Shown piece after piece: positions 12,538 through 20,599 of a stretch of 20,721 nt of DNA; within the stretch, counting starts at the first letter, position 1, and every line of letters starts with the position of its first letter. The notes below the pieces were generated by a model. That model searched no databases. It was not told the DNA's origin and worked only from the letters and a program-made list of their open reading frames with translations. Both the position numbers and the translations under genes were made by a program. Origin of the DNA: Sphingomonas sp. GTDB lineage: Bacteria > Pseudomonadota > Alphaproteobacteria > Sphingomonadales > Sphingomonadaceae. Where the stretch lies: the NCBI GenBank assembly GCA_025935515.1, contig JAICVC010000016.1:1-20721 (forward strand), written 5' to 3'.

Positions 12538-12954
12538 ATGCTTCGCTTGCCGTCGATTCTATCACTTGCAGTGCTGGCGCTCCCGGCCTGCAACGACAAT
12601 TCTGCCCAACAGGCCAACCGGCCGGCGATCAAGGTGACCTCGACCGAGCAGCAGCAGCTCCATCAGCTCGACGCCCTCAACCTGGCGATCGGCCTCAAGC
12701 GGGCGATCTACGACGCCGGCTACACCTGCAAGCGCATCACCGATGCGGGCTTCGTCGGCACCTACAAGAATCTCGACATGTGGATGGCGCACTGCGTCTA
12801 TGAAAACGGGACTCCGCGCGACTGGGCGATCTTCGCCGGCCCCGACGGCAGCGCCCAGGTACGCGACTGCCGCGACATGCCCGGGACCGGGCTGCCGACC
12901 TGCGAAATCAAGCAGCGGCCGAAGGGCAGCTTCGACGAAATCCGAAAGTCCTAG
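12538..12954 (+). CDS. Putative lipoprotein downstream of purT
   Basis: Protein of 138 residues. The N-terminus MLRLPSILSLAVLALPAC is a signal peptide with lipobox LPAC, lipidation expected at Cys18. The mature domain includes DAGYTCKRITDAGFVGTYKN, MAHCVYENG and CRDMPGTGLPTCEI, giving four further cysteines that could make two disulfides. I do not recognise a family. AAGGAGAAG precedes the ATG, and the gene follows purT by 11 bp, so it is co-transcribed with it. Its TAG stop is shared base for base with the opposite gene's stop (CTAG at 12951-12954). Confidence 0.8.
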   Translation: MLRLPSILSLAVLALPACNDNSAQQANRPAIKVTSTEQQQLHQLDALNLAIGLKRAIYDAGYTCKRITDAGFVGTYKNLDMWMAHCVYENGTPRDWAIFAGPDGSAQVRDCRDMPGTGLPTCEIKQRPKGSFDEIRKS

Positions 12955-13244
12955 CCGGGGTTGCCGGGGTTGCACTGGCGAGTTTCCTTATACTCGCCGG
13001 ACGCCGAACGTTCTTTGATCGTGACGCAATTGCCCTGGCGGACTTCCTCGCGCCAGCTGCCGTCGGCGTTGGTCACGCGATCGCCCTTGGGCACGCGCTT
13101 CCCGTCCTTGATTTCATAGCTCCAGCCCTTGGGCGTGCGCTGGTCCTGGCCCTGCGCCTGCGCATAAGCCGCGGTCGCGAAGCCGGCGGCTGCGACCAAC
13201 GCAGGAGCACCGATCATCAGCCTTTTCCTGGCCTTCAGCTTCAT
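12951..13244 (-). CDS. Small exported protein, unknown function
   Basis: Protein of 97 residues with a clear signal peptide (about 1-29, MKLKARKRLMIGAPALVAAA then AYAQ). The mature part is hydrophilic, with KGWSYEIKDGKRVPKGDRV, GSWREEVRQGNCVTI and a short Pro/Gly tail, and two cysteines (CVTI and RQCNPG). GAGGAACG nine bases upstream supports ATG 13244 over longer frames that would run into the ABC transporter gene. It lies 56 bp downstream of that gene on the same strand. Family not recognised. Confidence 0.7.
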   Translation of the reverse strand: MKLKARKRLMIGAPALVAAAGFATAAYAQAQGQDQRTPKGWSYEIKDGKRVPKGDRVTNADGSWREEVRQGNCVTIKERSASGEYKETRQCNPGNPG

Positions 13245-13300
13245 CACGTCGTTCCTCACGCTTCCTCTCTTAGTCATTGCATGTGAACCGAGGGTGAAAT

Positions 13301-15022
13301 TCATTGCGCGCCGAAAATGACCGGTTCGGCGGCGTTCACAATCCCATGTTGGATCGAGATCACGGAATCGCAATGACTGAGGGTCGAATCCCGGTGCGCG
13401 ACGACGAGTGCAGCCGGACGGGGATTCATCGCCTTCAGGCGCTCGATCAATTGCGCTTCGGCATCGGGATCCAGCGCGGCGGTGGCCTCGTCTAGGATCA
13501 GCAGGCTCGGCTTCCTGAGAAGCGCGCGCGCAAGCACCAGTCGCTGGCGCTCGCCGCCCGAAAGCTGGCTGCCGCGATCGCCGACATTCTCATTGAGGCC
13601 GGCCTGGAAAGCCCGGACGCGCTGCCCCAGTCCGACAGTTTCGAGGGCCTGCCACAAATCGACCTCGTCGGCGGTTGCGCCTTCGGCGAGCAGGTTGCCG
13701 CGGACGCTGTCGCTGAAGACGCTGCCTTCCTGTCCGACATAGGCGATCGCCGCCCGCCACTTCTGGAGCCGCTCGCCCTCGACGGGCTCGCTGTCGACGA
13801 GGATTGCGCCGCGCTTGGGCGGCAACAGTCCGGCGACGATGTCGACGAGAGTTGTCTTGCCCGCGCCCGAGGCACCGCGGATTCCAAGCCACTCGCCGCG
13901 CTCGATCGCCAGCGTTGCGCCTGTCACCCCAAGCCCCGACGGATGCTCGAATTGGGCGCCGTCCAATTCGACCCGGCTCCACTGCAGCGCCTCGCCCGGC
14001 GGTTGGCTCGGCGGTGCATGCTGCAGCTTCCCAAGGCGCCGTTCGATCGCCGCGAAAGCCGGCGCGGAGGCGGCTGCTTGCAGGGCGCTGGTTTGCAACA
14101 GTTGCGCGGGTCCGCTCATGCGCGCGAACAAGACCAGGCTTGCGACCAGAACCGGGAAGGGCAAGTCGAGCCCGCGAACGCCCACGAGCATCAGGACCGC
14201 CGCGGCTAGCGCAGCGCCGAACGCGGCCGTTTGCCGGGCGGAGGAATAATGTTCGACGAAACGGGTATATTGCCCGGCCGACGCCTCGAGGCTGGACCGA
14301 TATTCCGCGATGAAGGCCGGCACGGTGCCTTGCGCGAGCGCGGCCTTCAGGCCGGCATGGAGGCGAAAGCCCGTTCCTGCCGCGGCGTCCATTGCCTCGC
14401 TGATTGCGAACCCGCTCGCCACGCCGCGCCGCATCAACCGCGCCGAGAAAGAAGAAGCGACCGCCAGGAACAGCAGCGCAACCAGCGTCAGCGCTGGCGA
14501 CAGGATCGTGGTCAGCAGGAGCGCGACGATCAGCATGGTCGCGCCCACCGCCATGGCCTGGACATGCGAAATGGCCTGTGCTGCTCGAGGAACGTCGCCC
14601 AGCAGCAACGCCTGCATCCCCGCCTGTCCGATCGTGCTCGCGAACGGCCAGCCGCGGCTTGCCAGAGTCGCTGCCGCGCGCAGCCTGACGTTCGCTTCAT
14701 AGCCACTCGCAAGGCGAGCCAGCACAACGTCGCGGCCGAACAGGAGCAGGGACCGCGCCGCCATCGCCGCGACGAACAAGGCGAGGGCGGCGACGAACCG
14801 CTGATTGGTACTCCATTCCGCCGCCCACGGGGCAAACCGCAGCAGGCGCGGATCGCCGCCGTCAATCGCGATCGACGCCAGCGGAACGATCAGGAGCAAA
14901 CCGAAGCCCTCGGCGAGCGCGCCGAGGATCATCAGCGCCAGCGCGAGCCACAGCCGGCGGCCGGCAAATCGTCGATAATCGGTAAGCAGAGCGGCGATGC
15001 CGCTCGGCTGCGCCCGGCTCAA
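13301..15022 (-). CDS. ABC exporter half-transporter (fused membrane and ATPase domains)
   Basis: Type I ABC exporter half-transporter of 573 residues that works as a dimer in the inner membrane. The membrane domain spans about 20-310, with hydrophobic helices near 24-52, 77-96, 157-190 and 268-300. The ATPase domain has Walker A GASGAGKT (383-390), Q-loop Gln431 in YVGQEGS, signature LSGGE (488-492), Walker B LLILDE (507-512) and H-loop His543. The start is weak: TTG at 15022 with no good ribosome-binding site, but no in-frame ATG precedes residue 31, which is already in the first helix. The substrate is unknown; lipid, peptide and CydDC-like cargo are all possible. It follows rpmJ on the same strand. 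Confidence 0.9.
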   Translation of the reverse strand: MSRAQPSGIAALLTDYRRFAGRRLWLALALMILGALAEGFGLLLIVPLASIAIDGGDPRLLRFAPWAAEWSTNQRFVAALALFVAAMAARSLLLFGRDVVLARLASGYEANVRLRAAATLASRGWPFASTIGQAGMQALLLGDVPRAAQAISHVQAMAVGATMLIVALLLTTILSPALTLVALLFLAVASSFSARLMRRGVASGFAISEAMDAAAGTGFRLHAGLKAALAQGTVPAFIAEYRSSLEASAGQYTRFVEHYSSARQTAAFGAALAAAVLMLVGVRGLDLPFPVLVASLVLFARMSGPAQLLQTSALQAAASAPAFAAIERRLGKLQHAPPSQPPGEALQWSRVELDGAQFEHPSGLGVTGATLAIERGEWLGIRGASGAGKTTLVDIVAGLLPPKRGAILVDSEPVEGERLQKWRAAIAYVGQEGSVFSDSVRGNLLAEGATADEVDLWQALETVGLGQRVRAFQAGLNENVGDRGSQLSGGERQRLVLARALLRKPSLLILDEATAALDPDAEAQLIERLKAMNPRPAALVVAHRDSTLSHCDSVISIQHGIVNAAEPVIFGAQ

Positions 15023-15073
15023 TTCAGCCGCGGGCGCCGTCGTGGGCCCTGACCCTGGCGAGCTTGTCAGGCC

Positions 15074-15090
15074 AAGCTCCCCCGGAGCTT
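15074..15090 (-). terminator. Terminator-like hairpin at the rpmJ stop
   Basis: AAGCTCC (15074-15080) and GGAGCTT (15084-15090) are perfect 7-base inverted repeats with a three-base loop. In the minus-strand transcript the stem starts inside the rpmJ stop codon. No U-run follows, so it may be a weak terminator or an attenuator before the ABC transporter gene, which begins 52 bp further on. Confidence 0.4.
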
Positions 15091-15214
15091 AGCCTTGCCG
15101 CGCTTTGAAGCGGCGGTTCGTCTTGTTGATGACGTAGGTCCGACCGCGCCGGCGGATGACGCGGCAGTCCCGGTGGCGCGCCTTCAAGGACTTCAAGCTG
15201 TTGCGAATCTTCAT
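15089..15214 (-). CDS. rpmJ: 50S ribosomal protein L36
   Basis: Ribosomal protein of 41 residues starting MKIRNSLKSLKARHRDCRVI and continuing RRRGRTYVINKTNRRFKARQ. This is the YkgO-like, zinc-free form: only one of the zinc-binding cysteines of classic L36 remains (DCRV), and the protein is slightly longer. The type is normal for alphaproteobacteria. ATG at 15214 and TAA at 15089-15091 give the full family length. A hairpin begins at the stop codon. Confidence 0.96.
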   Translation of the reverse strand: MKIRNSLKSLKARHRDCRVIRRRGRTYVINKTNRRFKARQG

Positions 15215-15332
15215 GGCCGGGCGCCTGCCTCGTTCTCTTGTATTGCGGGTTGTTGGATGGGTCCGAAGAACCGGCGGCTCACCTAGAGAGCAGGCCGGTG
15301 CAAGTCAAGGCGCGCGGCCGATCCGCGCCCGG

Positions 15333-15872
15333 TCAGCGCAGGATCATCCTGTCGCCCTGGATCTCGACGCTCGAGAACTTGCTGAGGAAACTTTGCCCGA
15401 GCAGCGATTGCTCCCCGCTGTTGAGCACGATCGCATCGAGCCCTTGCGCGCTCAATGGCCCAAGCTCGACGTTGTCGAGCCGGATCACCTCACCGCGGAC
15501 GGCCCCGTCGGCGCCGCGGCCAACCACGTCGTTCATCCCGATCGACGTCGCGACCCCGGCCATGCGCGCATCGTTGCGCGACAGCGCGATGGTCGAAGCG
15601 CCGGTATCGACCAGCATGTGCACCTGGGTCCCATTGATCCGGGTGTCCGCATAGAAATGTCCGTCCGCGCTGCGTTGAAGCTCGATGGCCCCGTCCTGGC
15701 TGCTGAACCGCGGTGCGTTGCGCGCCTTGATTTCGGCGATGCGCGCGGCTTCGTCGTCCCGCAGCTGCCCAACGATCCGCGGCTCGCCATTCGAAGATGA
15801 GGGTTGGATCCGGCCGAGGATGGCGCCCCCGATGCCGAAGGTCAGGATAAGGATCAGATAGGCCCGCAACAT
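15333..15872 (-). CDS. Retropepsin-like aspartic protease, membrane-anchored (TIGR02281-type)
   Basis: Clan AA aspartic protease of 179 residues. The hydrophobic N-terminus MLRAYLILILTFGIGGAILG anchors it, and the protease domain includes VHMLVDTGASTIALSR with catalytic Asp89 in DTGA, then GEVIRLDNVELGPL and LLGQSFLSKF. Retropepsins act as dimers, so a homodimer in the periplasm is expected. ATG at 15872 is preferred because it starts directly with the anchor; an upstream ATG at 15944 adds 24 residues and lacks a ribosome-binding site. Upstream of 15944 the divergent lipoprotein gene begins. Substrate unknown. Confidence 0.85.
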   Translation of the reverse strand: MLRAYLILILTFGIGGAILGRIQPSSSNGEPRIVGQLRDDEAARIAEIKARNAPRFSSQDGAIELQRSADGHFYADTRINGTQVHMLVDTGASTIALSRNDARMAGVATSIGMNDVVGRGADGAVRGEVIRLDNVELGPLSAQGLDAIVLNSGEQSLLGQSFLSKFSSVEIQGDRMILR

Positions 15873-15982
15873 GCCGCCCGGATAGCCGATCGGAGTAAAC
15901 AATCCGTCTAAGCCGCGTACTCGTTGACGGTTGGGTAACTCCATTCGTTTAAATCACGCGCCGCTCGAAACTGGGGGCGGAC

Positions 15983-16387
15983 ATGGTTCATTTGCGTACC
16001 GGGTTACTCATAGCGGCGGCCGGCGCGGCACTTGCTGGCTGCGCTCCAAACGCCAAGCGGACGACCGCTACGATCACCACGATCGACCGCAACTGCAAGA
16101 TCATCGAAACCGCCTACGATGAGAATTACAAGAAGACCGACACCAGGGTTTACACCGATTCCTGCAACTCGATCGACGAGTGGGAGAAGGTCCGCACCAA
16201 GCGGACCAAGGATGTCGCCGGCAAGGCCGTGGTCCACCTCAGCTACACTGCGCCTCAGACCGGCCAGTCCCAGACCGGGGAACTGAGGTTCGACGGTCAC
16301 GACGACGAATTCTACCGGCTGAAGGCCGGCGACCAGATCGACATCCTGGTCAGCAACACCGACCCGAGCCGCATCCGCAAAGCCTAA
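15983..16387 (+). CDS. Putative lipoprotein, unknown function
   Basis: Protein of 134 residues. MVHLRTGLLIAAAGAALAGC is a signal peptide ending in a classical LAGC lipobox with lipidation at Cys20. The mature part begins APNAKRTTATITT and has a beta-rich look with NCKIIETAYDENYKK, DSCNSIDEWEKV and YRLKAGDQIDILVSN. GGGGGCGG precedes the ATG. It is convergent with galE, with stop codons overlapping (16384-16387). I do not recognise a named family. Confidence 0.78.
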   Translation: MVHLRTGLLIAAAGAALAGCAPNAKRTTATITTIDRNCKIIETAYDENYKKTDTRVYTDSCNSIDEWEKVRTKRTKDVAGKAVVHLSYTAPQTGQSQTGELRFDGHDDEFYRLKAGDQIDILVSNTDPSRIRKA

Positions 16388-17382
16388 GCCGAGGATTCCG
16401 CGAGCCGTCGTTCCCAGGCGAGCGCGTCGCCGACAATCCGATCGATGTCGGCATGGGCCGGACGCCAATCCAGCGTCTCCAGCAGGCGCTGGTTGCCGGC
16501 AACCAGCATCGGCGGATCGCCCGCGCGCCGGCCTTCCATCACCCGCTTCACTTGTCCACCGTTCGCCCGGTCGACCGCGTCTAGCACTTCTAGGACCGAC
16601 AAGCCTTTGCCGTAACCGCAATTGGCGACGAGGTTCTGGTCCGGATGGAGCGTCAGCCATTCGAGCGCGGCGACATGCGCCGAAGCGAGATCGCTGACAT
16701 GGATATAATCGCGGACGCAGGTGCCGTCCGCGGTCGGGTAATCGTTACCGTAAACCGCGACGTGGTCGCGCTTCCCCACCGCCGCTTCGACGGCGACCTT
16801 GATGAGGTGCGTCGAGCCGCGGCCGATCTGGCCGCTGCGGCTGCCGGGATCGGCCCCCGCCACATTGAAATAGCGAAGCGCGCCGTAATTGAAGGGATGG
16901 GCGGCCGAGGCATCGTCGAGCATGCGCTCGGTCATCAGCTTCGACGCGCCGTAGGGGTTGATCGGGAGCTTAGGATCGTCCTCGACGATTGGCACTCGAT
17001 CGGGCGCGCCGTACACAGCGGCGGTCGATGAGAAGAGGATGTGCTTGACGCCGGCATCGACCGCGGCGCTGAGCAGGCTGTGCGACGCGAGCGTGTTGTT
17101 GGCATAATATTCGAGCGGCCGTTCGACCGATTCCGGAACGACGATCGAACCGGCGAAGTGCATGACCGCGCCGATCTGCTGTTCGCGCAGGACGCGACCG
17201 ACCAGCGCACGGTCGGCGATATCGCCTTCGAAGAACGGCACGCCGTCGGGCACCACGCGGCGCGTGCCGTTGGACAGGTCGTCGATGACCGAAGCGCTCC
17301 ACCCCGCGTCCCTGAGCGCGAGGACGGCGTGACTGCCGATATAGCCGGCGCCGCCGGTGACGAGGACTGGAAGCTTGTTCAT
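16384..17382 (-). CDS. galE: UDP-glucose 4-epimerase
   Basis: Short-chain dehydrogenase-type epimerase of 332 residues, interconverting UDP-glucose and UDP-galactose with tightly bound NAD; it supplies UDP-galactose for surface polysaccharides. GGAGYIGSH (10-18) binds NAD, FSSTAAVYG (117-125) holds the catalytic Ser/Thr region, and NPYGASKLM contains Tyr144 and Lys148 of the YxxxK pair. The C-terminal part with TADGTCVRDYIHVSDLA and NCGYGKGLSVLEV is typical of GalE. Length is normal. GGGAGCGG precedes the ATG. Divergent from the M14 peptidase gene. Confidence 0.95.
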   Translation of the reverse strand: MNKLPVLVTGGAGYIGSHAVLALRDAGWSASVIDDLSNGTRRVVPDGVPFFEGDIADRALVGRVLREQQIGAVMHFAGSIVVPESVERPLEYYANNTLASHSLLSAAVDAGVKHILFSSTAAVYGAPDRVPIVEDDPKLPINPYGASKLMTERMLDDASAAHPFNYGALRYFNVAGADPGSRSGQIGRGSTHLIKVAVEAAVGKRDHVAVYGNDYPTADGTCVRDYIHVSDLASAHVAALEWLTLHPDQNLVANCGYGKGLSVLEVLDAVDRANGGQVKRVMEGRRAGDPPMLVAGNQRLLETLDWRPAHADIDRIVGDALAWERRLAESSA

Positions 17383-17494
17383 ACCGCTCCCGCGCTAGAG
17401 GAGGCGGGTGGCCACTGCCAAGCCCCGGCAAGGTTGCGGGCGGGCCGATTTCGTCTATTCAGCCGCCAACTTTCCCCTGCACCAGAGTACAGGC

Positions 17495-18667
17495 ATGGCA
17501 CTGACAATTTCGAGCTCATTCGACGCGGGCAACATCCGCGTCGTCAACCAGGACGGCGATCGGGTTGATCTCGAGATCGTCCACGATCACATGAGCGACT
17601 TCTATCAATGGTTCTACTTCCGTGTCGCCGGCGGCGCCGGCCGCGAGCTGACGCTCCGAATCACCAATTGCGCGGCTTCGGCCTATCCAAACGGCTGGCC
17701 GGACTACAAAGCCCTGATGTCGCTCGACCGGGACGACTGGGTCCGGATTTCCGGGACGGCTTACGCCGACGGCGTGCTGACCATGAAGCTGACGCCGCCG
17801 CAGGACGTCGTCTGGATCGCTTACTTCGCCCCCTACTCGATGGAACGGCACCACGACCTCGTCAGCCAGACGGCCGCGCTTCCCGACGTGGGCTACAGGT
17901 CGCTCGGCAAAAGCCTCGACGGGCAGGACATCGATTGCCTGACGATCGGCCAGGGCGCGATGAACGTCTGGCTCTACGCGCGGCAGCACCCCGGCGAGAC
18001 GATGGCCGAATGGTGGATGGAAGGAGCGCTCGAAAAACTCACCGACGAGGATGATCCGATCGCCCGCGTGCTGCGCAGGGAATGCACGTTCCGAATCGTC
18101 CCCAACATGAACCCCGACGGCTCGCGCCGCGGGCATCTTCGCACCAATGCGGCCGGCGTGAACCTCAACCGCGAATGGCACGCGCCCTCGGCGGAGAAGA
18201 GTCCGGAGGTGCTGTGCGTGCGCGACGCGATGGACGAAACTCCGCCCGACTTCGCGATGGACGTCCACGGCGACGAGGCGATCCCCGCCAATTTCCTCGC
18301 CGGCTTCGAGGGCATTCCTTCGCTCAATGACAAGCAGCTGAAGCTCTTCAACCTGTTCGCCGAAACGCTCGAGCGGCTGTCGCCCGACTTCCAGCGCAGC
18401 CAGGGCTACGAGATCCCCAAGCCAGGCGAAGCGAACATGTCGATGTCCACGACGCAGCTCGCCGAGCGCTACGGCTGTGTGTCGATGACCCTGGAAATGC
18501 CGTTCAAGGACAATTTCGAGCTGCCCGACGAGGTCTACGGCTGGTCGCCGCAGCGCTCCAAATATCTCGCCTTCGCCTGTCTTGACGCGCTCCACGCACT
18601 CCTTCCGGAGCTCAAGGCAGCGACATCCGAACGCGCCAAGTCCGCCAAGCAAACCGAGCCGGCCTGA
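17495..18667 (+). CDS. M14-family zinc carboxypeptidase (cytosolic AGBL-like type)
   Basis: Zinc carboxypeptidase of 390 residues with no signal peptide. An N-terminal beta domain (about 1-120) precedes the peptidase domain, the arrangement of the cytosolic carboxypeptidase (AGBL/CCP) subgroup. The zinc ligands are His165 and Glu168 in RQHPGETM and His258 in DVHGDE. NPDG (206-209) and NREW (225-228) form the substrate pocket, and Glu334 in LEMPF is the catalytic acid. In eukaryotes this subgroup trims glutamate tails; the bacterial substrate is not known. ATG at 17495 begins MALTISSSFD. It overlaps gpmA by one base (TGATG), so the two are translated together. Confidence 0.9.
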   Translation: MALTISSSFDAGNIRVVNQDGDRVDLEIVHDHMSDFYQWFYFRVAGGAGRELTLRITNCAASAYPNGWPDYKALMSLDRDDWVRISGTAYADGVLTMKLTPPQDVVWIAYFAPYSMERHHDLVSQTAALPDVGYRSLGKSLDGQDIDCLTIGQGAMNVWLYARQHPGETMAEWWMEGALEKLTDEDDPIARVLRRECTFRIVPNMNPDGSRRGHLRTNAAGVNLNREWHAPSAEKSPEVLCVRDAMDETPPDFAMDVHGDEAIPANFLAGFEGIPSLNDKQLKLFNLFAETLERLSPDFQRSQGYEIPKPGEANMSMSTTQLAERYGCVSMTLEMPFKDNFELPDEVYGWSPQRSKYLAFACLDALHALLPELKAATSERAKSAKQTEPA

Positions 18668-19353
18668 TGCCGACCCTCGTACTGCTGCGGCACGGCCAGT
18701 CGCAGTGGAACCTGGAAAACCGATTCACCGGCTGGTGGGACGTCGATCTCTCGCCGGCCGGAGTCGAGGAAGCGCGTGCTGCCGGCAAACTTCTTCGCAA
18801 CAAGGGCCTCGATTTCGACTGCTGCTTCACCAGCCTGCTGACGAGGGCGATCCGCACGCTCGATCTCGTCTTGCACGAGATGGACCGGCTGTGGCTGCCG
18901 GTGACCAAGGACTGGCGCCTCAACGAACGCCATTATGGGGCCCTCACCGGCCTCGATAAGCAGGAGATGATCGACAAAGTCGGGGCCGATCAGGTCAAGA
19001 TCTGGCGGCGATCCTTCGACGTACCCCCGCCGCCGCTCGATGCCGACAGCCCCTGCGATGTCAGCCGCGACCGCCGCTACGCCGGCGTCGAGGTACCCAA
19101 TACCGAAAGCCTCAAGGACACCATCGCCCGGGCGGTGCCCTATTATGAGCAGCAGATCGCGCCGGCGCTCAAAGCCGGCAAGCGGGTACTGGTCGCCGCG
19201 CACGGCAACAGCCTGCGCGGGATCGTCAAATATCTGTCGCAGATCGGTGACCAGGAGATCGTCGGGCTCGAGATCCCGACCGGCAAGCCCATCGTATACG
19301 AGCTGGCGGACGACCTGTCCGTGGTCCGGCGCTATTACCTGGAAGAAGCCTAG
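18667..19353 (+). CDS. gpmA: 2,3-bisphosphoglycerate-dependent phosphoglycerate mutase
   Basis: Phosphoglycerate mutase of 228 residues, interconverting 3- and 2-phosphoglycerate in glycolysis. LVLLRHGQSQWNLENRFTGW contains the phosphohistidine (His9), LNERHYGALTGLDK the general acid region, and VAAHGNSLRGIVKYL the second catalytic His. The length and the C-terminal GKPIVYEL agree with GpmA. The start ATG shares its A with the stop of the M14 peptidase gene. The stop TAG is shared with the convergent diguanylate cyclase (CTAG at 19350-19353). Confidence 0.95.
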   Translation: MPTLVLLRHGQSQWNLENRFTGWWDVDLSPAGVEEARAAGKLLRNKGLDFDCCFTSLLTRAIRTLDLVLHEMDRLWLPVTKDWRLNERHYGALTGLDKQEMIDKVGADQVKIWRRSFDVPPPPLDADSPCDVSRDRRYAGVEVPNTESLKDTIARAVPYYEQQIAPALKAGKRVLVAAHGNSLRGIVKYLSQIGDQEIVGLEIPTGKPIVYELADDLSVVRRYYLEEA

Positions 19354-19937
19354 GCCGCGGCTTTGCGCCGATACATCGCCTCGTCGGCGCGCTCCATGAC
19401 TGCTTCCGCAGTGTCGAGCGCGTCGATCATCCCGACACCGATGGCGACGCCCAACGGCAGGGCCTCGCCGTCGTGCAGGACCTCGCAGGCCGAAATCTGC
19501 TCGATCAGCCGGGCCGCGGTCTCATGCGCCGCACTTTCATCGGAGCTTTCGAGCAGGATGCCGAACTCGTCGCCGCCGATTCGGGCGACCACGTCGCTGT
19601 GGCGCACCCCCTTCGAGAGCAGGCTGGCGACCTGGATCAATGCCTCGTCGCCGGCGCGATGGCCGAGCGTGTCGTTGATCATCTTGAGCCCGTCGACATC
19701 CACGAACAGCATCGCCGCGTTGATCCCGTACCGGTCGACCCGCGCGATCAGCCGCTCGAGCTCGCGCATGAACCCGCGCCGATTCGGCAGATTGATCAGC
19801 GAATCCTGATGCGCCAGCTGGTCAAGCTGCTCGACGCGCTCCTGCAGGCGCGCGACCTTGCCCCTCAGCAGACTGATCTCCTCGATCAGCCGGTCTCGAT
19901 CATCGACGTCCACGACGTCGCCTAGTTGGTCAGACAT
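19350..19937 (-). CDS. Diguanylate cyclase (GGDEF domain)
   Basis: Protein of 195 residues that should make cyclic-di-GMP from two GTP. A short acidic N-terminus and a coiled coil (about 14-42, LIEEISLLRGKVARLQERVEQL) lead into the GGDEF domain. The catalytic motif GGDEF is at 121-125 and the inhibitory I-site RxxD (RHSD, 112-115) lies exactly five residues upstream, so product feedback should operate. It has no sensory or membrane domain; the coiled coil probably drives dimerisation. AGGGG precedes the ATG. It is divergent from purE across about 180 bp. The two PilZ proteins at 9405-10035 are possible readers of its product. Confidence 0.93.
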   Translation of the reverse strand: MSDQLGDVVDVDDRDRLIEEISLLRGKVARLQERVEQLDQLAHQDSLINLPNRRGFMRELERLIARVDRYGINAAMLFVDVDGLKMINDTLGHRAGDEALIQVASLLSKGVRHSDVVARIGGDEFGILLESSDESAAHETAARLIEQISACEVLHDGEALPLGVAIGVGMIDALDTAEAVMERADEAMYRRKAAA

Positions 19938-20016
19938 TGCCCCTGAGCCTTGCTCTTGTCTGTGACCACTCCATAGCGCGATTCTACTGCCCTGAAAATG
20001 CGGGAACTTTTACACA

Positions 20017-20039
20017 TGCGAATCATAACGCGATTCGCA
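20017..20039. promoter_or_regulatory. Perfect 8-bp dyad between diguanylate cyclase and purE
   Basis: TGCGAATC (20017-20024) and GATTCGCA (20032-20039) are perfect inverted repeats with a 7-base spacer, a size suited to a dimeric helix-turn-helix regulator. The motif CGCGATTC in its right half also occurs at 19977-19984, 52 bp away. It is not followed by a T-run, so an operator is more likely than a terminator. The regulator is unknown. Confidence 0.45.
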
Positions 20040-20054
20040 CTCACAAAGCTCCGA

Positions 20055-20083
20055 TTGCCTAGCCAAAATCGCCCCCCTAAACG
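20055..20083 (+). promoter_or_regulatory. Possible purE promoter
   Basis: TTGCCT (20055-20060) and TAAACG (20078-20083) are spaced 17 bases apart and lie 34 bp before the purE start. The match to a housekeeping sigma promoter is modest. The operator-like dyad ends 16 bp upstream of the -35 box. Confidence 0.3.
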
Positions 20084-20116
20084 AGCCGCATCCTACAACT
20101 GGTTCAAGGCGGGACG

Positions 20117-20599
20117 ATGACTCAGCCGCTGGTCGGCATCATCATGGGCAGCAGCTCCGACTGGGAAACGATGCGCCATGCCGCCGAGACGCTCGACCAG
20201 CTCGAAGTCGCGCACGAGACCAAGATCGTCTCCGCGCATCGGACTCCCAAGCGGCTGTACGATTATGCCCATTCGGCGAAGGAGCGCGGGCTCAAGGTCG
20301 TCATCGCCGGCGCTGGCGGAGCGGCGCACCTGCCCGGCATGACCGCCTCTATGACGTCGCTGCCGGTGCTTGGGGTTCCCGTCGAAAGCCAGGCCCTCAA
20401 AGGCATGGATAGCCTGCTGTCGATCGTTCAGATGCCGGCGGGAATCCCGGTCGGGACGCTGGCGATCGGCAAGGCCGGCGCGATCAATGCCGCATTGCTC
20501 GCCGCCGCGATGCTCGCCACCCGGGACGAGGCGCTCGCGAAGCGGCTCGAAGCATGGCGCGAGGCGCAGACCGGATCGGTCGCCGAAGCGCCAGAATGA
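20117..20599 (+). CDS. purE: 5-(carboxyamino)imidazole ribonucleotide mutase
   Basis: Class I PurE of 160 residues that converts N5-CAIR to CAIR in purine synthesis. VGIIMGSSSDWETMRHAAE, KIVSAHRTPKRLYDYA with the active-site His, VVIAGAGGAAHLPGM and VLGVPVESQALKGMDSLLSI cover the whole family pattern, and the length is normal. ATG at 20117 follows GGCGGG. It overlaps purK by four bases (ATGA), as is common for the pair. Confidence 0.97.
   Translation: MTQPLVGIIMGSSSDWETMRHAAETLDQLEVAHETKIVSAHRTPKRLYDYAHSAKERGLKVVIAGAGGAAHLPGMTASMTSLPVLGVPVESQALKGMDSLLSIVQMPAGIPVGTLAIGKAGAINAALLAAAMLATRDEALAKRLEAWREAQTGSVAEAPE

Noticed and set aside
13804..14313. Long plus-strand frames within the ABC transporter gene and similar antisense frames elsewhere
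   Set aside because: Arg/Ala/Pro-rich translations typical of antisense frames in G+C-rich genes; the opposite strand carries clear domains.
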